This document shows positions 17,999 through 28,755 of a DNA stretch of 64,000 bases, in pieces; the first letter of the stretch is position 1, and every line of letters starts with the position of its first letter. The notes below the pieces were generated by a model, which was given only the letters and a program-made list of their open reading frames with translations, was not told the DNA's origin and ran no database searches. A program made the position numbers and the translations under genes. Source of the stretch: Massilia rubra (GTDB taxonomy: Bacteria; Pseudomonadota; Gammaproteobacteria; Burkholderiales; Burkholderiaceae_D); assembly GCF_011682065.1 (NCBI RefSeq), contig NZ_VUYU01000009.1:62001-126000 (forward strand), read 5' to 3'.

Positions 17999-18526
17999 TT
18001 ACGCGGTGACGGACTTGATCAACAGGCAGATCGCCTCGGCGGCCATGCCCTCTTCCCGGCCCAGGTAGCCGAGCTTCTCGTTGGTCTTGGCCTTGATGTT
18101 CACTTGCTGGGGCGAGACGCCAATGTCTTCGGCAATCCGCGACACCATCTGCGCAATATGCGGCGCCATCTTCGGCGCCTGGGCGATGATGGTGGCGTCG
18201 ATATTGCCGATCGTGTAGCCGGTGGCGACCACGCGGTGCGCCACTTCGCGCAGCAGGGTGCGCGAATCGGCGCCGGCGAACATCGGGTCGGTGTCCGGGA
18301 AGTGCTTGCCGATGTCGCCCAGGCCGGCCGCGCCGAGCATCGCATCGATGATCGCGTGCAGCAGGACGTCGGCGTCCGAATGGCCGAGCAGGCCCATACG
18401 GTGCGGGATTGCGACCCCGCCGATAATCAGTTTGCGGCCCTCGACGAGGGCGTGGCAGTCGTAGCCGGTTCCGACGCGGAACGGCGGTGCGGGATTGTAG
18501 GATGCCAGTGCCATGGTCTCACTCAT
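17999..18526 (-). CDS. ispF: 2-C-methyl-D-erythritol 2,4-cyclodiphosphate synthase
   Basis: 175 residues from 18526, or 171 from the Met at 18514; the family is usually ~157-165, so the first residues may be an extension or the inner start is used. Metal ligands Asp and His in [13 protein letters not shown] and the [14 protein letters not shown] block are present, as is the C-terminal [15 protein letters not shown] motif. Makes the cyclic diphosphate in the non-mevalonate isoprenoid pathway from the CDP-ME-2P product. Directly follows ispD (6-bp gap), the usual bacterial pairing. Confidence 0.97.
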   Translation of the reverse strand: MSETMALASYNPAPPFRVGTGYDCHALVEGRKLIIGGVAIPHRMGLLGHSDADVLLHAIIDAMLGAAGLGDIGKHFPDTDPMFAGADSRTLLREVAHRVVATGYTIGNIDATIIAQAPKMAPHIAQMVSRIAEDIGVSPQQVNIKAKTNEKLGYLGREEGMAAEAICLLIKSVTA

Positions 18527-18532
18527 TTCAGG

Positions 18533-19228
18533 TTAAGGCGCGGCCAGGTACATCTCGGCGATCCGGATGTCCGCCGGCAGCGTCACTTTTAAATTACGGG
18601 GATGTCCTTCGACCAGCTTGGGCGAAAAGCCCAGGGCCTCGACCGCACTGGCGTCATCGGTGATGACGCTGGCGTCGGTGGCCGCTGCGAGTGCATCGCA
18701 CAGCAGCTTGTAGCGAAACATCTGCGGCGTCTGCGCCAGCCACAGACCATCGCGGGCGACGGTGGTGATGCTGGCGGCATTCGCGCCGCTGCGCTTGACG
18801 GTGTCCACGACCGGCAGGGCCAACAGGCCCCCGACCGGATCGTCGCCCACCGTGGCGATCAGCTTGTCGATCAGCGCGGCGTTCAGGCCCGGCCGCGCCG
18901 CGTCGTGCACCAGCACCCAGTCGTGCTCGTGCAACTCGCCCTCCAACGCCCGCAGGGCGTTGCGGACCGACTCCATGCGGCTCGCGCCGCCGCAGCGCAG
19001 CACGGAGGCTGCGCCGGACGGCACGATGGCGTCGATATACTCGTCGCGCGCGCTGACCACGACGTAGGTATGGGCGATCAAGCCGCTCGACAAAAACGCG
19101 TCGAGGGTGTGACGCAGCATCGGCTTGGCGCCGATGGGCAGGTATTGCTTGGGGCAGCCCGACGCCATCCGCGCGCCAATGCCGGCGGCGGGGATCAGGG
19201 CAAAATAGCGCGGTGCGGAATGCTTCAT
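18533..19228 (-). CDS. ispD: 2-C-methyl-D-erythritol 4-phosphate cytidylyltransferase
   Basis: 231 residues from the ATG at 19228; a TTG six codons upstream is possible but less likely. The CTP-binding loop IPAAGIGARM with the conserved CPKQYLPIGAKPML stretch is intact, as are VLVHDAARP and the C-terminal VEGHPRNLKVTLPADI block. Catalyses CTP + MEP to CDP-ME in the isoprenoid pathway. Part of the cluster 20529-17999 that also carries the Nudix and HExxH genes. Confidence 0.97.
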   Translation of the reverse strand: MKHSAPRYFALIPAAGIGARMASGCPKQYLPIGAKPMLRHTLDAFLSSGLIAHTYVVVSARDEYIDAIVPSGAASVLRCGGASRMESVRNALRALEGELHEHDWVLVHDAARPGLNAALIDKLIATVGDDPVGGLLALPVVDTVKRSGANAASITTVARDGLWLAQTPQMFRYKLLCDALAAATDASVITDDASAVEALGFSPKLVEGHPRNLKVTLPADIRIAEMYLAAP

Positions 19229-19242
19229 GGCTGTTGTCGTCG

Positions 19243-19938
19243 TCAATGTCGTTTAGCCGGTCTTATAAGGGACTGTACCTCACCTTTGCAAACTTTGCTC
19301 AGGCGCGCATACTCTTGCGGCGTGTCGATGGCGGCCTGCAAAAGCTCCACTTTCGCCATCTCGTTCTTTATGTACGTCATCCAGCCAGTATTGATTTCCT
19401 GCTGCAACAGGGCGCGAGCCCGGCCCGCCGGCGCGTAGAGCGGCTTGTTGTCGAACCGTTTGGACAGCGCCGCGCGCACCGTGACTTCCACTTTCGGCAA
19501 ATGGTCGAGATAGGTCTTGAGGTGGCGCATCTCATGCGCAAGAATCTCCTGATATGCGCAAGAACCGGGAGAAAACTCGCGTCCGACGTAGACCACGATG
19601 GGGCTGTAGAACAGCGAAACCGTGATTTTCGGCGCCACGCACTCGTAGCCGCTCAAGGGGTCTTTCAGCATCGCACCGTTGAGGCCGATTGACATGCGCG
19701 ACTCGGTGCGGGTCAGTCCCAGCACGAAAGAGTTGGGGCGTCCGGGTTTCATGGCGGTCAGGCCGTGCAGCGACACCGTGTTGTTGATGGTGTAGCCGTT
19801 CTGCGCCGACGTCAATACCGACACCGCCTTGTCGATCGAATCTTCGCAGCGCACCTGGAACGCGGTGCGCGCGGCCCAGCAAGGGTGCGAGCCAAGCAAG
19901 CCCAGTGCGAACGCAAACGCGGACGCCAGGATGTTCAT
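19243..19938 (-). CDS. Secreted protein with HExxH zinc-protease motif
   Basis: 231 residues; N-terminal signal peptide (residues 1-22, ...CWA). The central ILAHEMRHLKTYLDHL contains an HExxH pattern (His135, Glu136, His139) that would bind zinc, preceded by a YSPIVVYVGREF strand; Cys residues near 31, 100, 127 and 217 suggest disulphides. I do not recognise a named family with certainty; it resembles periplasmic DUF922-like putative metallopeptidases. Lies between the Nudix gene and ispD in the same direction, 15 bp before ispD. Confidence 0.7.
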   Translation of the reverse strand: MNILASAFAFALGLLGSHPCWAARTAFQVRCEDSIDKAVSVLTSAQNGYTINNTVSLHGLTAMKPGRPNSFVLGLTRTESRMSIGLNGAMLKDPLSGYECVAPKITVSLFYSPIVVYVGREFSPGSCAYQEILAHEMRHLKTYLDHLPKVEVTVRAALSKRFDNKPLYAPAGRARALLQQEINTGWMTYIKNEMAKVELLQAAIDTPQEYARLSKVCKGEVQSLIRPAKRH

Positions 19939-19944
19939 GGTCGC

Positions 19945-20529
19945 TCAGGCCGGGGTCCAGCTTCCGGCGATCAGCTTTTCGAGCCAGAAGGCGCCGATGA
20001 TGGTTTTCACGTCGGTGACCTGGCCCGTGCGCACCATCTCGAGCAGTTCGGGCACGCTGGCGCTGAAGATCTCCAGGAACTCGCCGTCGTCCAGTTTTGC
20101 CGGGCCGGCCGTCAGGCCGCGCGCGACGAACAGCTCAAGGTGCTCGTCCGAGTAGGCAATGGCGTTGTGGATCGTACTGACAAATTGCCAGTCGGTCGCC
20201 GTGTAGCCGGTTTCCTCCTGCAGCTCGCGCCTGGCGCAGGCCAGCGGTTCCTCGCCCGCATCGATTTTTCCAGCTGGGAATTCGATGAAGACGCGGCCGA
20301 GCGGATAGCGGAACTGGCGTTCGAGCAGCACGCGGCCATCGTCCAGGATCGGCAGGATGACCACGGCGCCCGGATGGCGGATGTATTCGCGGGTGGCGAC
20401 GGCGCCGTTGGGCAAGGTCACGCGGTCGTGCGAGACCTTGAGAAAGCTGCCGTCGTAGGCGACGCCACCATCGATACGTCGCTCTGTCAGGTGATCCTCA
20501 GTCAGGTGCGAGTCCAGGTGCGAGTCCAT
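19945..20529 (-). CDS. Nudix hydrolase, ADP-ribose pyrophosphatase-type
   Basis: 194 residues. A full Nudix box is present at about 87-109 (Gly87, Glu93, then RELQEETGY), matching GX5EX7REUXEEXGU exactly. The upstream strand HPGAVVILPI and FRYPLGRVFIEFPAG fit the NudF/YqiE-like ADP-ribose pyrophosphatases, which hydrolyse ADP-ribose to AMP and ribose-5-phosphate. The first 15 residues repeat DSHL. Same strand as and 6 bp from the HExxH gene. Confidence 0.9.
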   Translation of the reverse strand: MDSHLDSHLTEDHLTERRIDGGVAYDGSFLKVSHDRVTLPNGAVATREYIRHPGAVVILPILDDGRVLLERQFRYPLGRVFIEFPAGKIDAGEEPLACARRELQEETGYTATDWQFVSTIHNAIAYSDEHLELFVARGLTAGPAKLDDGEFLEIFSASVPELLEMVRTGQVTDVKTIIGAFWLEKLIAGSWTPA

Positions 20530-20545
20530 GTGCGGCTCCTTGCGG

Positions 20546-20866
20546 TTAATGTTGGCGCTTGCGCAGGTAGCGCATCACGAAGCCCGGGAACGCCAGCACC
20601 ACGAACAGCGGCACGGTGATCATGTAGAACTCCTTGACCTGCACGAAGACGTTACCGATGCGCGACTCGAGCAGGTAGGCGATGCCGCCCACCACAAAGT
20701 ACAGCACCAGTAATTCGGCCACGCGCAGCCAGCCCGACTTGTTCGGCGCCTCACCGGGCGCGCTGTTCAAGGGGATGACGCCGAACAGCCGTTCGTTGAT
20801 GAACGGCAGGTTGGCCGCCGCCAGGGCAATGGCGATGGCCAACCAGCTCGATGACGACACGTCCAT
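20546..20866 (-). CDS. DUF2818 family membrane protein
   Basis: 106 residues with about three hydrophobic segments (LAIAIALAAANLPFINERLF; ELLVLYFVVGGIAYLLES; FYMITVPLFVVLAFPGF). This small protein follows nuoN in Burkholderiales and is here coupled to it by a 1-bp stop/start overlap at 20866. An accessory or assembly role for complex I is suggested by this fixed position; direct function unknown. Confidence 0.85.
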   Translation of the reverse strand: MDVSSSSWLAIAIALAAANLPFINERLFGVIPLNSAPGEAPNKSGWLRVAELLVLYFVVGGIAYLLESRIGNVFVQVKEFYMITVPLFVVLAFPGFVMRYLRKRQH

Positions 20867-22383
20867 CAGGAACCGATAGTCTTCGTCATCGCGTTCAGGC
20901 ATGCGGCCAGCAGCGGACCGGCGAACACGCCGAGCAGCACGGTAGCGATACCATTGATGGACAGGACCGCGCGCATGTCGAAGGGCGCGACGATCGGGGT
21001 GGTGTCGGTCGGCTCGTCGAAGTACATGACCTTGACCACGCGCAGGTAGTAGAACGCGCCGATCAGCGAGAACATCACCGCCACCACGGTCAGCCACACG
21101 GCGCCGGTCGAGAGCACCGCTTCGAGCACCGCGAACTTGGCGGCAAAGCCCATCATCGGCGGCACGCCGGCCAGCGAGAACAGCAAGATCGCCATGACGA
21201 TCGCGAACCACGGGCTGCGCTTGGCCAGGCCCTTGAAGTCGTTCATTTCTTCGGCTTCGAAGCCGCTGCGCGAGAGCAGCATGATCACGCCGAAGGTGCC
21301 GAGCGTGGTCAGGACGTAGGTGATCGAGTAGTACATGGCGGCGCTGTACGCCGAAGCGGCGTTGCTGGCGTCGGCCATGGCTTTCGGATCGAGCGGATTG
21401 GCGACCACGCCGGCCAGCAGGCCGAGCAAGACAAAGCCCATTTGCGCGATGGTCGAATAGGCCAGCATGCGCTTGATGTTGGTCTGGGCGATGGCGGTCA
21501 GGTTACCGATCGCCAGCGACAGCACGGCCAGCACCATCAGCATCTGCTGCCAGTCGATCGCCATCGGCAGCAAACCTTCCACCAGCAGGCGGATGCAGAT
21601 CGCAAACGCCGCCAGTTTCGGCGCGCCGCCCAGCAGCAGGGTCACCGCGGTCGGCGAACCCTGGTACACGTCGGGGACCCACATATGGAAGGGCACCACG
21701 CCAAGCTTGAACGCCAGGCCGGCCACCAGGAACACCAGGCCAAACACCAGGATGTGCGCATTGGCCTTGGCCGACGATGCCGCTTTCGAGATTTCGCCGA
21801 TGTCGAGCGAACCGGTGGCGCCGTACAGCATCGAGATGCCATACAGCAAGAAGCCGGAAGCGAGCGCGCCGAGGATGAAGTACTTCATCGACGCTTCGGT
21901 CGACACGGCGTGGTCGCGGCGCAGCGCAACGAGTGCGTACAGCGACAGCGACATCAGTTCCAGGCCCAGGTAAATGATCAGCATGTTGTTACCGGAGATC
22001 ATGATCATCTGGCCGAGCAGCGAGAACAGCGCGAGCACATAGAATTCGCCGCCCAGGTTGCCCGACAACATGCCACGCGCGGTGGCATAGGTGCGCGAGT
22101 AGACCAGCGTGATGCCGATGGCCAGGTAAGTGAACATCTTCAGCAGGTTCGACATCGGGTCCGACACGAACATGTTATGGAAGGTGTAGACCGTGGTGCC
22201 GGCCGCGTAGTCGGCGTAGCTCAAGGCGGCGCAGCCGAGCAGCGCACCGAGCGAGAGCAGGTACGTGACGATGCGCTTCTCTTCCTTGAGGAACATGTCG
22301 ATCAACAGGATGCTTGATGCGGCGATCAGCAGGAAGATTTCGGCGTAAACCGGGATCAGGTTGGGATTCGTAGTCTGGATCAT
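20866..22383 (-). CDS. nuoN: NADH-quinone oxidoreductase subunit N
   Basis: 505 residues from the ATG at 22383. Multi-helix antiporter-like subunit of the complex I membrane arm, with the conserved TM Glu/Lys residues in LYALVALRR and [22 protein letters not shown]. Works with nuoL and nuoM in proton translocation coupled to NADH oxidation. Ninth base after the nuoM stop begins it; last canonical nuo gene of the operon. Confidence 0.97.
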   Translation of the reverse strand: MIQTTNPNLIPVYAEIFLLIAASSILLIDMFLKEEKRIVTYLLSLGALLGCAALSYADYAAGTTVYTFHNMFVSDPMSNLLKMFTYLAIGITLVYSRTYATARGMLSGNLGGEFYVLALFSLLGQMIMISGNNMLIIYLGLELMSLSLYALVALRRDHAVSTEASMKYFILGALASGFLLYGISMLYGATGSLDIGEISKAASSAKANAHILVFGLVFLVAGLAFKLGVVPFHMWVPDVYQGSPTAVTLLLGGAPKLAAFAICIRLLVEGLLPMAIDWQQMLMVLAVLSLAIGNLTAIAQTNIKRMLAYSTIAQMGFVLLGLLAGVVANPLDPKAMADASNAASAYSAAMYYSITYVLTTLGTFGVIMLLSRSGFEAEEMNDFKGLAKRSPWFAIVMAILLFSLAGVPPMMGFAAKFAVLEAVLSTGAVWLTVVAVMFSLIGAFYYLRVVKVMYFDEPTDTTPIVAPFDMRAVLSINGIATVLLGVFAGPLLAACLNAMTKTIGS

Positions 22384-22391
22384 AGTCTTCT

Positions 22392-23894
22392 TTAGTGCGG
22401 CAGTTTCGACACGGCGACATGCTCGAGCAGGTCGGCGACCGAGGTTTGCATCGTGTCGGTGAACGGCGCAGGGTACAGGCCCATCGCGATCACGGCGATG
22501 GCCAGGATGCCGAGCATGACGAATTCGCGCGTGTTCAGGTCCGTCAGTTCGGCCACGTGCTTGTTGGCGACCTTGCCGAAGACCACGCGCTTGACCATCC
22601 ACAGCGAGTATGCGGCGCCGAAGATAAGGGCGGTTGCGGCCAGCATGCCGATCCAGAAATTGAATTCGACCGCGCCCAGGATGACCATGAACTCACCGAC
22701 GAAACCGGAGGTGGCCGGCAAGCCGCAGTTGGCCATCGAGAACAGCACGATAAAGGCGGCGAAGCGCGGCATGCGGTTGACCACCCCTCCGTAGTCGGCG
22801 ATCTGGCGCGAGTGCATGCGGTCGTACAGCACGCCGATACACAGGAACATGGCGCCCGAAATGAAGCCGTGCGAGATCATCTGCACGATGCCGCCCGAGA
22901 CCGACATCTGGTTGAACATGAAAAAGCCCAGGGTGACGAAACCCATGTGCGCGATCGACGAATAGGCGACCAGTTTTTTCATGTCCTTCTGGACCAGTGC
23001 GACCAGGCCGATGTAGATCACGGCGATCAGCGACAGGGTGATGATGAAGCCACCCATGTAATGCGATGCATCAGGGGTGATCGGCAGCGAAAAACGCAGG
23101 AAACCGTATGCGCCGAGTTTGAGCATGATCGCGGCCAGCACGGCCGAACCGCCCGTTGGCGCTTCGACGTGGACGTCCGGCAGCCAGGTGTGGACCGGGA
23201 ACATCGGCACCTTGACGGCAAACGCCATCAGGAAGGCCAGGAAGATGAAGATCTGCTCTTTCATCGACAGCGGCAGCTTGTGCCAGGCCAGGATGTCGAA
23301 GGTGCCCGAGACGTTGTACAGGTAGACGATGGCGACCAGCGTGAGCAGGGAACCCATGAAGGTGTACAGGAAGAACTTGAACGAGGCGTACACGCGGTTC
23401 TCGCCACCGAACACGCCGATGATGATGAACATCGGGATCAGGGTCGCTTCGAAGAAGAAGTAGAACAGCAAGCCGTCCATGGCGCAGAACACGCCGATCA
23501 TCAGGCCCGACAGGATCAGGAAGGAACCCATGTACTGGGCCACGCGCTTTTCGATCACTTCCCACGCCGAGATCACGACGATCACGGTGATGAAGGCCGT
23601 CAGCGGCACGAACCACAGCGACAGGCCGTCGATCGCCAGCGAGTACATGATGTTGAAGCGGCCGATCCACGGCGTGCTTTCGGCGAACTGCATGCCGTGC
23701 GCGGCGTTGTCGAAGTGCTGCAGCAGCGGCAAGGTGACCAAAAAGCTGGCGATGGACGCGATCAGCGCCAACCACCGGGTCAAGCCCGGCTTGTTGTCGC
23801 GGCCAACCGCAAGAATGGCCGCGCCAAGGACGATCGGAAGCCAGATCGCCAGGCTCAGATACGGAGGAAAATTAGAAATCGTAGACGGCATCAT
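22392..23894 (-). CDS. nuoM: NADH-quinone oxidoreductase subunit M
   Basis: 500 residues, ~14 membrane helices. Contains the antiporter-like core with the conserved Glu in TM5 ([21 protein letters not shown]) and the Lys/His region [20 protein letters not shown]. Membrane-arm proton channel of complex I. Lies 23 bp after nuoL and 8 bp before nuoN. Confidence 0.98.
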   Translation of the reverse strand: MMPSTISNFPPYLSLAIWLPIVLGAAILAVGRDNKPGLTRWLALIASIASFLVTLPLLQHFDNAAHGMQFAESTPWIGRFNIMYSLAIDGLSLWFVPLTAFITVIVVISAWEVIEKRVAQYMGSFLILSGLMIGVFCAMDGLLFYFFFEATLIPMFIIIGVFGGENRVYASFKFFLYTFMGSLLTLVAIVYLYNVSGTFDILAWHKLPLSMKEQIFIFLAFLMAFAVKVPMFPVHTWLPDVHVEAPTGGSAVLAAIMLKLGAYGFLRFSLPITPDASHYMGGFIITLSLIAVIYIGLVALVQKDMKKLVAYSSIAHMGFVTLGFFMFNQMSVSGGIVQMISHGFISGAMFLCIGVLYDRMHSRQIADYGGVVNRMPRFAAFIVLFSMANCGLPATSGFVGEFMVILGAVEFNFWIGMLAATALIFGAAYSLWMVKRVVFGKVANKHVAELTDLNTREFVMLGILAIAVIAMGLYPAPFTDTMQTSVADLLEHVAVSKLPH

Positions 23895-23917
23895 GTTTTA
23901 TTGTCTTTGCGTGTCTG

Positions 23918-26062
23918 TTAAGCGTGCCAGAACGGGAGGAAGTACATCAGCGCGCCGAGCACACCGATGATCATCACAAACGCGTAGTGGTAGATGTAAC
24001 CGGTCTGTCCGAGACGGACGATGGACGAGAACCAGCCAACCAGTTTCGCGCTTCCGTTGACGACCAGGCCATCGATGAGGCCCTTGTCGCCGATATTCCA
24101 CAGGCCGTTGCCAAGCAGGCGCGCGCCACCGGCGAACACCACCTCGTTGAACTTGTCCATGTAGTACTTGTTGTCCAGCAGCGTATGGACCGCCTTGAAG
24201 TGGCGGTAGAACCAGGCCGGCACGCGCGGATTGACCATGTAGCAGTAGTACGCCGCAGCCACGCCGGAGATCGCCAGCCACAGCACCGGCGAGGTCAGGC
24301 TGTGCGTGACCATGGCCAGCGGGCCGTGGAATTCTTCGGCCAGGATGTGCATTGCCTTGTGATTCTCGCCAACGGTAATGACCTTGTCGAAGAACTTACC
24401 GAACAGCATGGGACCGATGGTCAGGTAGCCGATGACCACCGAAGGAATCGCCAGCAGGATCAGCGGCAGGGTCACCACCAGCGGCGACTCGTGCGGCTTC
24501 TGGCCAGGGGCCAGGCCGTGGTGCGCATGGTCGTCGTGTTCCTCTTCATGGTGCGCGTCGGACTCGTGCGCATCGGCGTGCTTGGCGTCATGCTTGGCGT
24601 CGTGCTTCTTATCGTGCTTGGCGTCGTGCTTCTTATCGTGCTTGGCGTCGTGGGCATGATGGTCGTGCGCATGCGCCTTGCCGAAACGCTCTTCGCCGTG
24701 GAATACCAGGAAGTACATGCGGAACGAGTAGAACGCCGTGACGAACACGCCGGCCATCACCGCAAAGTAGGCGAAGCCCGAGCCCCAGATGGTGCTCGCG
24801 TGGACCGCCTCGATGATGCTGTCTTTCGAGTAGAAGCCCGAGAAGAACGGGGTGCCGATCAGCGCCAGGGAGCCGAGCAGCGCGGTGATCCAGGTAATCG
24901 GCATGTACTTGCGCAGGCCGCCCATGTTGCGGATGTCCTGGTCGTGGTGCATGCCGATGATGACCGAGCCGGCGCCGAGGAACAGCAGCGCCTTGAAGAA
25001 GGCGTGGGTCATCAGGTGGAACACGGCGACCGAGTAGGCCGACGAACCGAGCGCCACGGTCATGTAGCCGAGTTGCGACAGGGTCGAGTAAGCGACCACG
25101 CGCTTGATGTCGTTCTGGATGATGCCCAAGAAGCCCATGAACAGCGCGGTGATCGAACCGATCACCAGCACGAAGGACAAGGCGGTGTCGGACAGTTCGA
25201 ACAGCGGCGACATGCGCGCCACCATGAAGATACCGGCGGTAACCATGGTGGCGGCGTGGATCAGGGCCGAAATCGGGGTCGGGCCTTCCATCGAGTCAGG
25301 CAGCCAGACGTGCAGCGGGAACTGGGCCGACTTGCCCATCGCGCCGATGAACAGGCAGATGCAGGCCACCGACAGCAGCATCCAGTCGCTGCCCGGCAGC
25401 GTCATGGCCGACAGCGCGCCGGCCTGGTCGAACACTTCCTTGTAATTCATGGTCTGTGCCGACGCCAGCAACAGTCCAATACCGAGGATGAAGCCGAAGT
25501 CGCCGACGCGGTTGACCAGGAACGCTTTCATGTTCGCGTAGATCGCGGTCGGGCGGGTGTACCAGAAACCGATCAGCAGGTACGAGACCAGGCCCACCGC
25601 TTCCCAGCCGAAGAACAGCTGCAGGAAGTTGTTCGCCATCACCAGCATCAGCATCGCGAACGTAAACAGCGAAATGTAGGCGAAGAAGCGGTTGTAGCCT
25701 TCGTCTTCGGCCATGTAGCCGATGGTATAGATGTGCACCATCAGCGACACGAAAGTGACCACGCACATCATCATCGCCGAGAGCGAATCGATCTGGAAGC
25801 CGACTTCCATCTTGATTTTGCCGACGGTCATCCAGTTGTAGATGGTGCCGTTGAAGCTGGCGCCGTCGAGAACGTCCATCAAGGTCATCACCGACAGGAC
25901 CAGCGCGATCAGCACGCCCAAAATCGTGACGGTATGCGACGTTTTACGGCCGACCAGGTTACCGAAGAATTTTGTTCCGAACAAGCCCGCAATCACAGCA
26001 CCAGCCAGCGGCGCCAGTGGTACGGCAAGAAGGACGTTAGGGTTAAGAAGTTGCCCCGCCAT
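23918..26062 (-). CDS. nuoL: NADH-quinone oxidoreductase subunit L, with His-rich insert
   Basis: 714 residues; E. coli NuoL is ~613. Distal antiporter-like subunit with FGWEAVGLVSYLLIGFW and SAQFPLHVWLPDSMEGPTPISALIHAATMV, plus the lateral helix at the C-terminus. The extra length is mainly an Asp/His/Lys-rich hydrophilic insert at about 464-513, made of tetrapeptides HDAK/HDKK and then HHEEEHDDHAHH, in a loop before the C-terminal helices. It may bind metal or be flexible; see the repeat at 24581-24652. Confidence 0.97.
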   Translation of the reverse strand: MAGQLLNPNVLLAVPLAPLAGAVIAGLFGTKFFGNLVGRKTSHTVTILGVLIALVLSVMTLMDVLDGASFNGTIYNWMTVGKIKMEVGFQIDSLSAMMMCVVTFVSLMVHIYTIGYMAEDEGYNRFFAYISLFTFAMLMLVMANNFLQLFFGWEAVGLVSYLLIGFWYTRPTAIYANMKAFLVNRVGDFGFILGIGLLLASAQTMNYKEVFDQAGALSAMTLPGSDWMLLSVACICLFIGAMGKSAQFPLHVWLPDSMEGPTPISALIHAATMVTAGIFMVARMSPLFELSDTALSFVLVIGSITALFMGFLGIIQNDIKRVVAYSTLSQLGYMTVALGSSAYSVAVFHLMTHAFFKALLFLGAGSVIIGMHHDQDIRNMGGLRKYMPITWITALLGSLALIGTPFFSGFYSKDSIIEAVHASTIWGSGFAYFAVMAGVFVTAFYSFRMYFLVFHGEERFGKAHAHDHHAHDAKHDKKHDAKHDKKHDAKHDAKHADAHESDAHHEEEHDDHAHHGLAPGQKPHESPLVVTLPLILLAIPSVVIGYLTIGPMLFGKFFDKVITVGENHKAMHILAEEFHGPLAMVTHSLTSPVLWLAISGVAAAYYCYMVNPRVPAWFYRHFKAVHTLLDNKYYMDKFNEVVFAGGARLLGNGLWNIGDKGLIDGLVVNGSAKLVGWFSSIVRLGQTGYIYHYAFVMIIGVLGALMYFLPFWHA
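24581..24652 (-). repeat. 12-bp tandem repeat inside nuoL
   Basis: Six consecutive 12-bp units alternate CTTGGCGTCGTG (one with a single change) and CTTCTTATCGTG; on the coding strand they spell HDAK and HDKK. The alternation suggests a 24-bp higher-order duplication. In-frame copy-number change would lengthen or shorten the histidine-rich loop of NuoL without breaking the gene. Confidence 0.85.
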
Positions 26063-26118
26063 GTTGAACCTTAATCGTTATGTATTCGAGTATGAATGTA
26101 AGCGCCGGACGGACCGGA

Positions 26119-26427
26119 TTAACCTTTGAGGGTATCGAGGTCTTCCACGTTGATCGTGTCCAGATTACGGAACATGACCACCAAAATCGCGAGGCCAATT
26201 GCCGATTCGGCAGCGGCGACGGTCAGGATGAAGAAGACAAAGATCTGCCCCGCCGCGTCGCCCAGGTAATGCGAAAACGCGATGAAGTTCAAATTCACGG
26301 CCAGCAGCATCAATTCAATCGCCATCAGCAGGACGATGACGTTCTTGCGGTTCAGGAAAATCCCGACGATCGAGATCGCAAACAGCAGTGCGCCCAGGAT
26401 CAGGTAGTGTGCGAGCGATAAAGTCAT
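26119..26427 (-). CDS. nuoK: NADH-quinone oxidoreductase subunit K
   Basis: 102 residues, three membrane helices. The conserved glutamates of the proton path are in [18 protein letters not shown] and [12 protein letters not shown]. Overlaps the end of nuoJ by 4 bp (ATGA). Standard size for the family. Confidence 0.97.
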   Translation of the reverse strand: MTLSLAHYLILGALLFAISIVGIFLNRKNVIVLLMAIELMLLAVNLNFIAFSHYLGDAAGQIFVFFILTVAAAESAIGLAILVVMFRNLDTINVEDLDTLKG

Positions 26428-27125
26428 TTTGTCTCCTTGGGGACGGCGACCGGTGGCGTGACGTCCGCCGAACCGGCCTGGGCTTCGGCGGCGGCCAGCG
26501 CGGCCGCTTTGGCAGCCGCATCGATGGCGGGCTGGTCGACCGTTGCCATCTTCACGATGCGCAGGCGGTCGTTACGCTTGACGCGCACGGCGTCGCCCGG
26601 ATGGAAGGCCTTGGTATCCTTGCGGCGACGCAGGGTCAGCGCGACGGCGGCGACAATGGCCACCAGCAGGATGGCGGCGGCGATCTCGAAACCAAGGATG
26701 TACTTGGTGTAGATCAGCAGGCCCAATTCCTTGGTGCCGCCGATGTTCGCGCCGACGGCCTCGGCCTCCTGCTCGAACTTCATGAAGCCGCGCCACAGCA
26801 CGGCCGCCATTTCCAGCACGATCACCACGCCGATACCGGTGGCCAGCGGCAGGTAGGACCAGAAGCCCTCCCGCATGCGGTCCATATTGATATCGAGCAT
26901 CATGACCACGAACAGGAACAGCACCATCACCGCGCCCACATACACGAGCACCAGCACGATCGCCAGGAACTCGGCCTTGAGCAGCAGCCAGATGCCGGCC
27001 GCGTTGAAGAACGCCAGCACCAGGAACAGTGCCGCGTGGACCGGATTGCGGGCAGTGATTACACGGGTCGCGGCGGCAAGCATAATCGCCGAGAACACGT
27101 AGAACATGACAGTTTTAAATTCCAT
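26424..27125 (-). CDS. nuoJ: NADH-quinone oxidoreductase subunit J
   Basis: 233 residues. Five membrane helices with the conserved [24 protein letters not shown] region (TM3 with the pi-bulge) near residues 53-75. The last ~65 residues are a hydrophilic tail rich in Ala ([19 protein letters not shown]) that is longer than in E. coli NuoJ (184 residues) and typical of this lineage. Begins 39 bp after nuoI. Confidence 0.97.
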   Translation of the reverse strand: MEFKTVMFYVFSAIMLAAATRVITARNPVHAALFLVLAFFNAAGIWLLLKAEFLAIVLVLVYVGAVMVLFLFVVMMLDINMDRMREGFWSYLPLATGIGVVIVLEMAAVLWRGFMKFEQEAEAVGANIGGTKELGLLIYTKYILGFEIAAAILLVAIVAAVALTLRRRKDTKAFHPGDAVRVKRNDRLRIVKMATVDQPAIDAAAKAAALAAAEAQAGSADVTPPVAVPKETK

Positions 27126-27164
27126 AACTAACCCAGAGGACTTGCAGTTAAATGTGCTAAAAGA

Positions 27165-27653
27165 TTAGCGGTAAGGGGCATCGGCCGCGCGCGCGGCGGC
27201 AATGTCGCCCTCGTAGCGATCGCCAACAGCCAGCAACATCTCTTTCGTATAGTACAGATCGCCGCGTTTTTCGCCGTGGTATTCCAGCACATGCGTCTCG
27301 ACGATCGAGTCGACCGGGCAGGATTCTTCGCAAAAGCCGCAAAAAATGCACTTGGTCAAATCGATGTCGTAACGCGTGGTGCGGCGCGAACCGTCGTCGC
27401 GCTGTTCCGATTCGATGGTGATCGCCATGGCCGGGCACACCGCTTCGCACAGCTTGCAGGCGATGCAGCGCTCTTCCCCGTTGGGGTAGCGGCGCAGCGC
27501 ATGCAGGCCGCGGAAACGCGGCGACATCGGGGTTTTTTCTTCCGGATACTGCACGGTGATCTTGCGCGAGAACGCATAGCGTCCGGTCAGCGCCAATCCC
27601 TTGATCAGTTCGGTCAGCAGCATGCTGCTGAAAAAGTCTTTCACTCGTTCCAT
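27165..27653 (-). CDS. nuoI: NADH-quinone oxidoreductase subunit I
   Basis: 162 residues from the ATG at 27653. Two 4Fe-4S ferredoxin motifs, [12 protein letters not shown] and [12 protein letters not shown], carry clusters N6a and N6b between NuoG and NuoB in the peripheral arm. An N-terminal amphipathic helix anchors it at the membrane. 10 bp downstream of nuoH. Confidence 0.98.
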   Translation of the reverse strand: MERVKDFFSSMLLTELIKGLALTGRYAFSRKITVQYPEEKTPMSPRFRGLHALRRYPNGEERCIACKLCEAVCPAMAITIESEQRDDGSRRTTRYDIDLTKCIFCGFCEESCPVDSIVETHVLEYHGEKRGDLYYTKEMLLAVGDRYEGDIAAARAADAPYR

Positions 27654-27663
27654 TATCTCTTCC

Positions 27664-28755
27664 TTACTTCCAAATATTCCAGGATGTCTGCATCCAGCCA
27701 GCGACCAGGACCAGCCACACCAGGCAGATTGGAATGAAAATCTTCCAGCCGAGGCGCATGATCTGGTCATAGCGATAGCGCGGGAAGGTGCCGCGAACCC
27801 AGATGAACAGCGAGACAATCACAAAGGCCTTGGCGAACAGCCAGAAGAAGCCGAGGAAACCGCCCAGTACGCCGCCAACTTCGAGGAAGGCGAACGGTGC
27901 GTGCCAGCCGCCCAGGAACATGATCGAGGCCAGGGTGCCGATCAGGATCATGTTGGCGTATTCGGCCAGCATGAACATGGCGTACGACATGCCCGAGTAC
28001 TCGACCATGTGGCCGGCCACGATTTCCGATTCGCCTTCGACGACGTCGAACGGGGAACGGTTGCATTCGGCCAGGCCCGAGGTCAGGTACACCACGAACA
28101 GCGGCAACAGCGGCCACACGTTCCACGACAGCATGGAGACGCCGTGCGCCACGCCCCAACCCATGTTCTGGCCGGCGACGATGTCGGAGAAATTCAGGCT
28201 GCCCGAGACCATCAAAACCACCACCAGCACGAAGCCGATCGGAATTTCGTACGAAATCATCTGGGCCGAGGCGCGCATCGCGCCCATGAACGAGTATTTC
28301 GAGTTCGACGCCCAGCCGGCGATGATGATGCCGTACACCTCGATCGAGGTGATCGCCATCAGCAGCAGCAGGCCGGCGTTGATGTCGGCCAGGGCCACGC
28401 CCGGACCGAAGGGCACCACCACCCAGGCGGCCAGCGCCGGCATGATGGTCATGATCGGACCGAGGATAAACAGGCCGCTCGACGCCTTGGTCGGCACCAC
28501 GATCTCTTTGAACAAGAGTTTGAGCGCATCGGCGATCGGCTGCAGCAAGCCCATCGGGCCCACGCGGTTGGGGCCGACGCGGATCTGGATCCAGCCGATC
28601 AGCTTGCGTTCCCACAAAGTCGCGTAGGCAACCAAGCCCATCAGCGGCAGCAGGACGCACATGATCTTGACCATGGTCCAGATCAGCGGCCACACGTAGC
28701 CGATGTTGGTGGCACCCCAGGCGTTGACGCCATCAATCATTTCAGGCAGAGCCAT
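27664..28755 (-). CDS. nuoH: NADH-quinone oxidoreductase subunit H
   Basis: 363 residues, eight or nine membrane helices; [20 protein letters not shown] and [19 protein letters not shown] are the invariant quinone-chamber and E-channel segments. Forms the quinone site with NuoB and NuoD. Starts on the last base of nuoG. Confidence 0.98.
   Translation of the reverse strand: MALPEMIDGVNAWGATNIGYVWPLIWTMVKIMCVLLPLMGLVAYATLWERKLIGWIQIRVGPNRVGPMGLLQPIADALKLLFKEIVVPTKASSGLFILGPIMTIMPALAAWVVVPFGPGVALADINAGLLLLMAITSIEVYGIIIAGWASNSKYSFMGAMRASAQMISYEIPIGFVLVVVLMVSGSLNFSDIVAGQNMGWGVAHGVSMLSWNVWPLLPLFVVYLTSGLAECNRSPFDVVEGESEIVAGHMVEYSGMSYAMFMLAEYANMILIGTLASIMFLGGWHAPFAFLEVGGVLGGFLGFFWLFAKAFVIVSLFIWVRGTFPRYRYDQIMRLGWKIFIPICLVWLVLVAGWMQTSWNIWK

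Noticed and set aside
23924-26074. 716-codon plus-strand open frame over nuoL
   Set aside because: Mirror frame of nuoL; contains no domain and follows the codon bias of the real gene.
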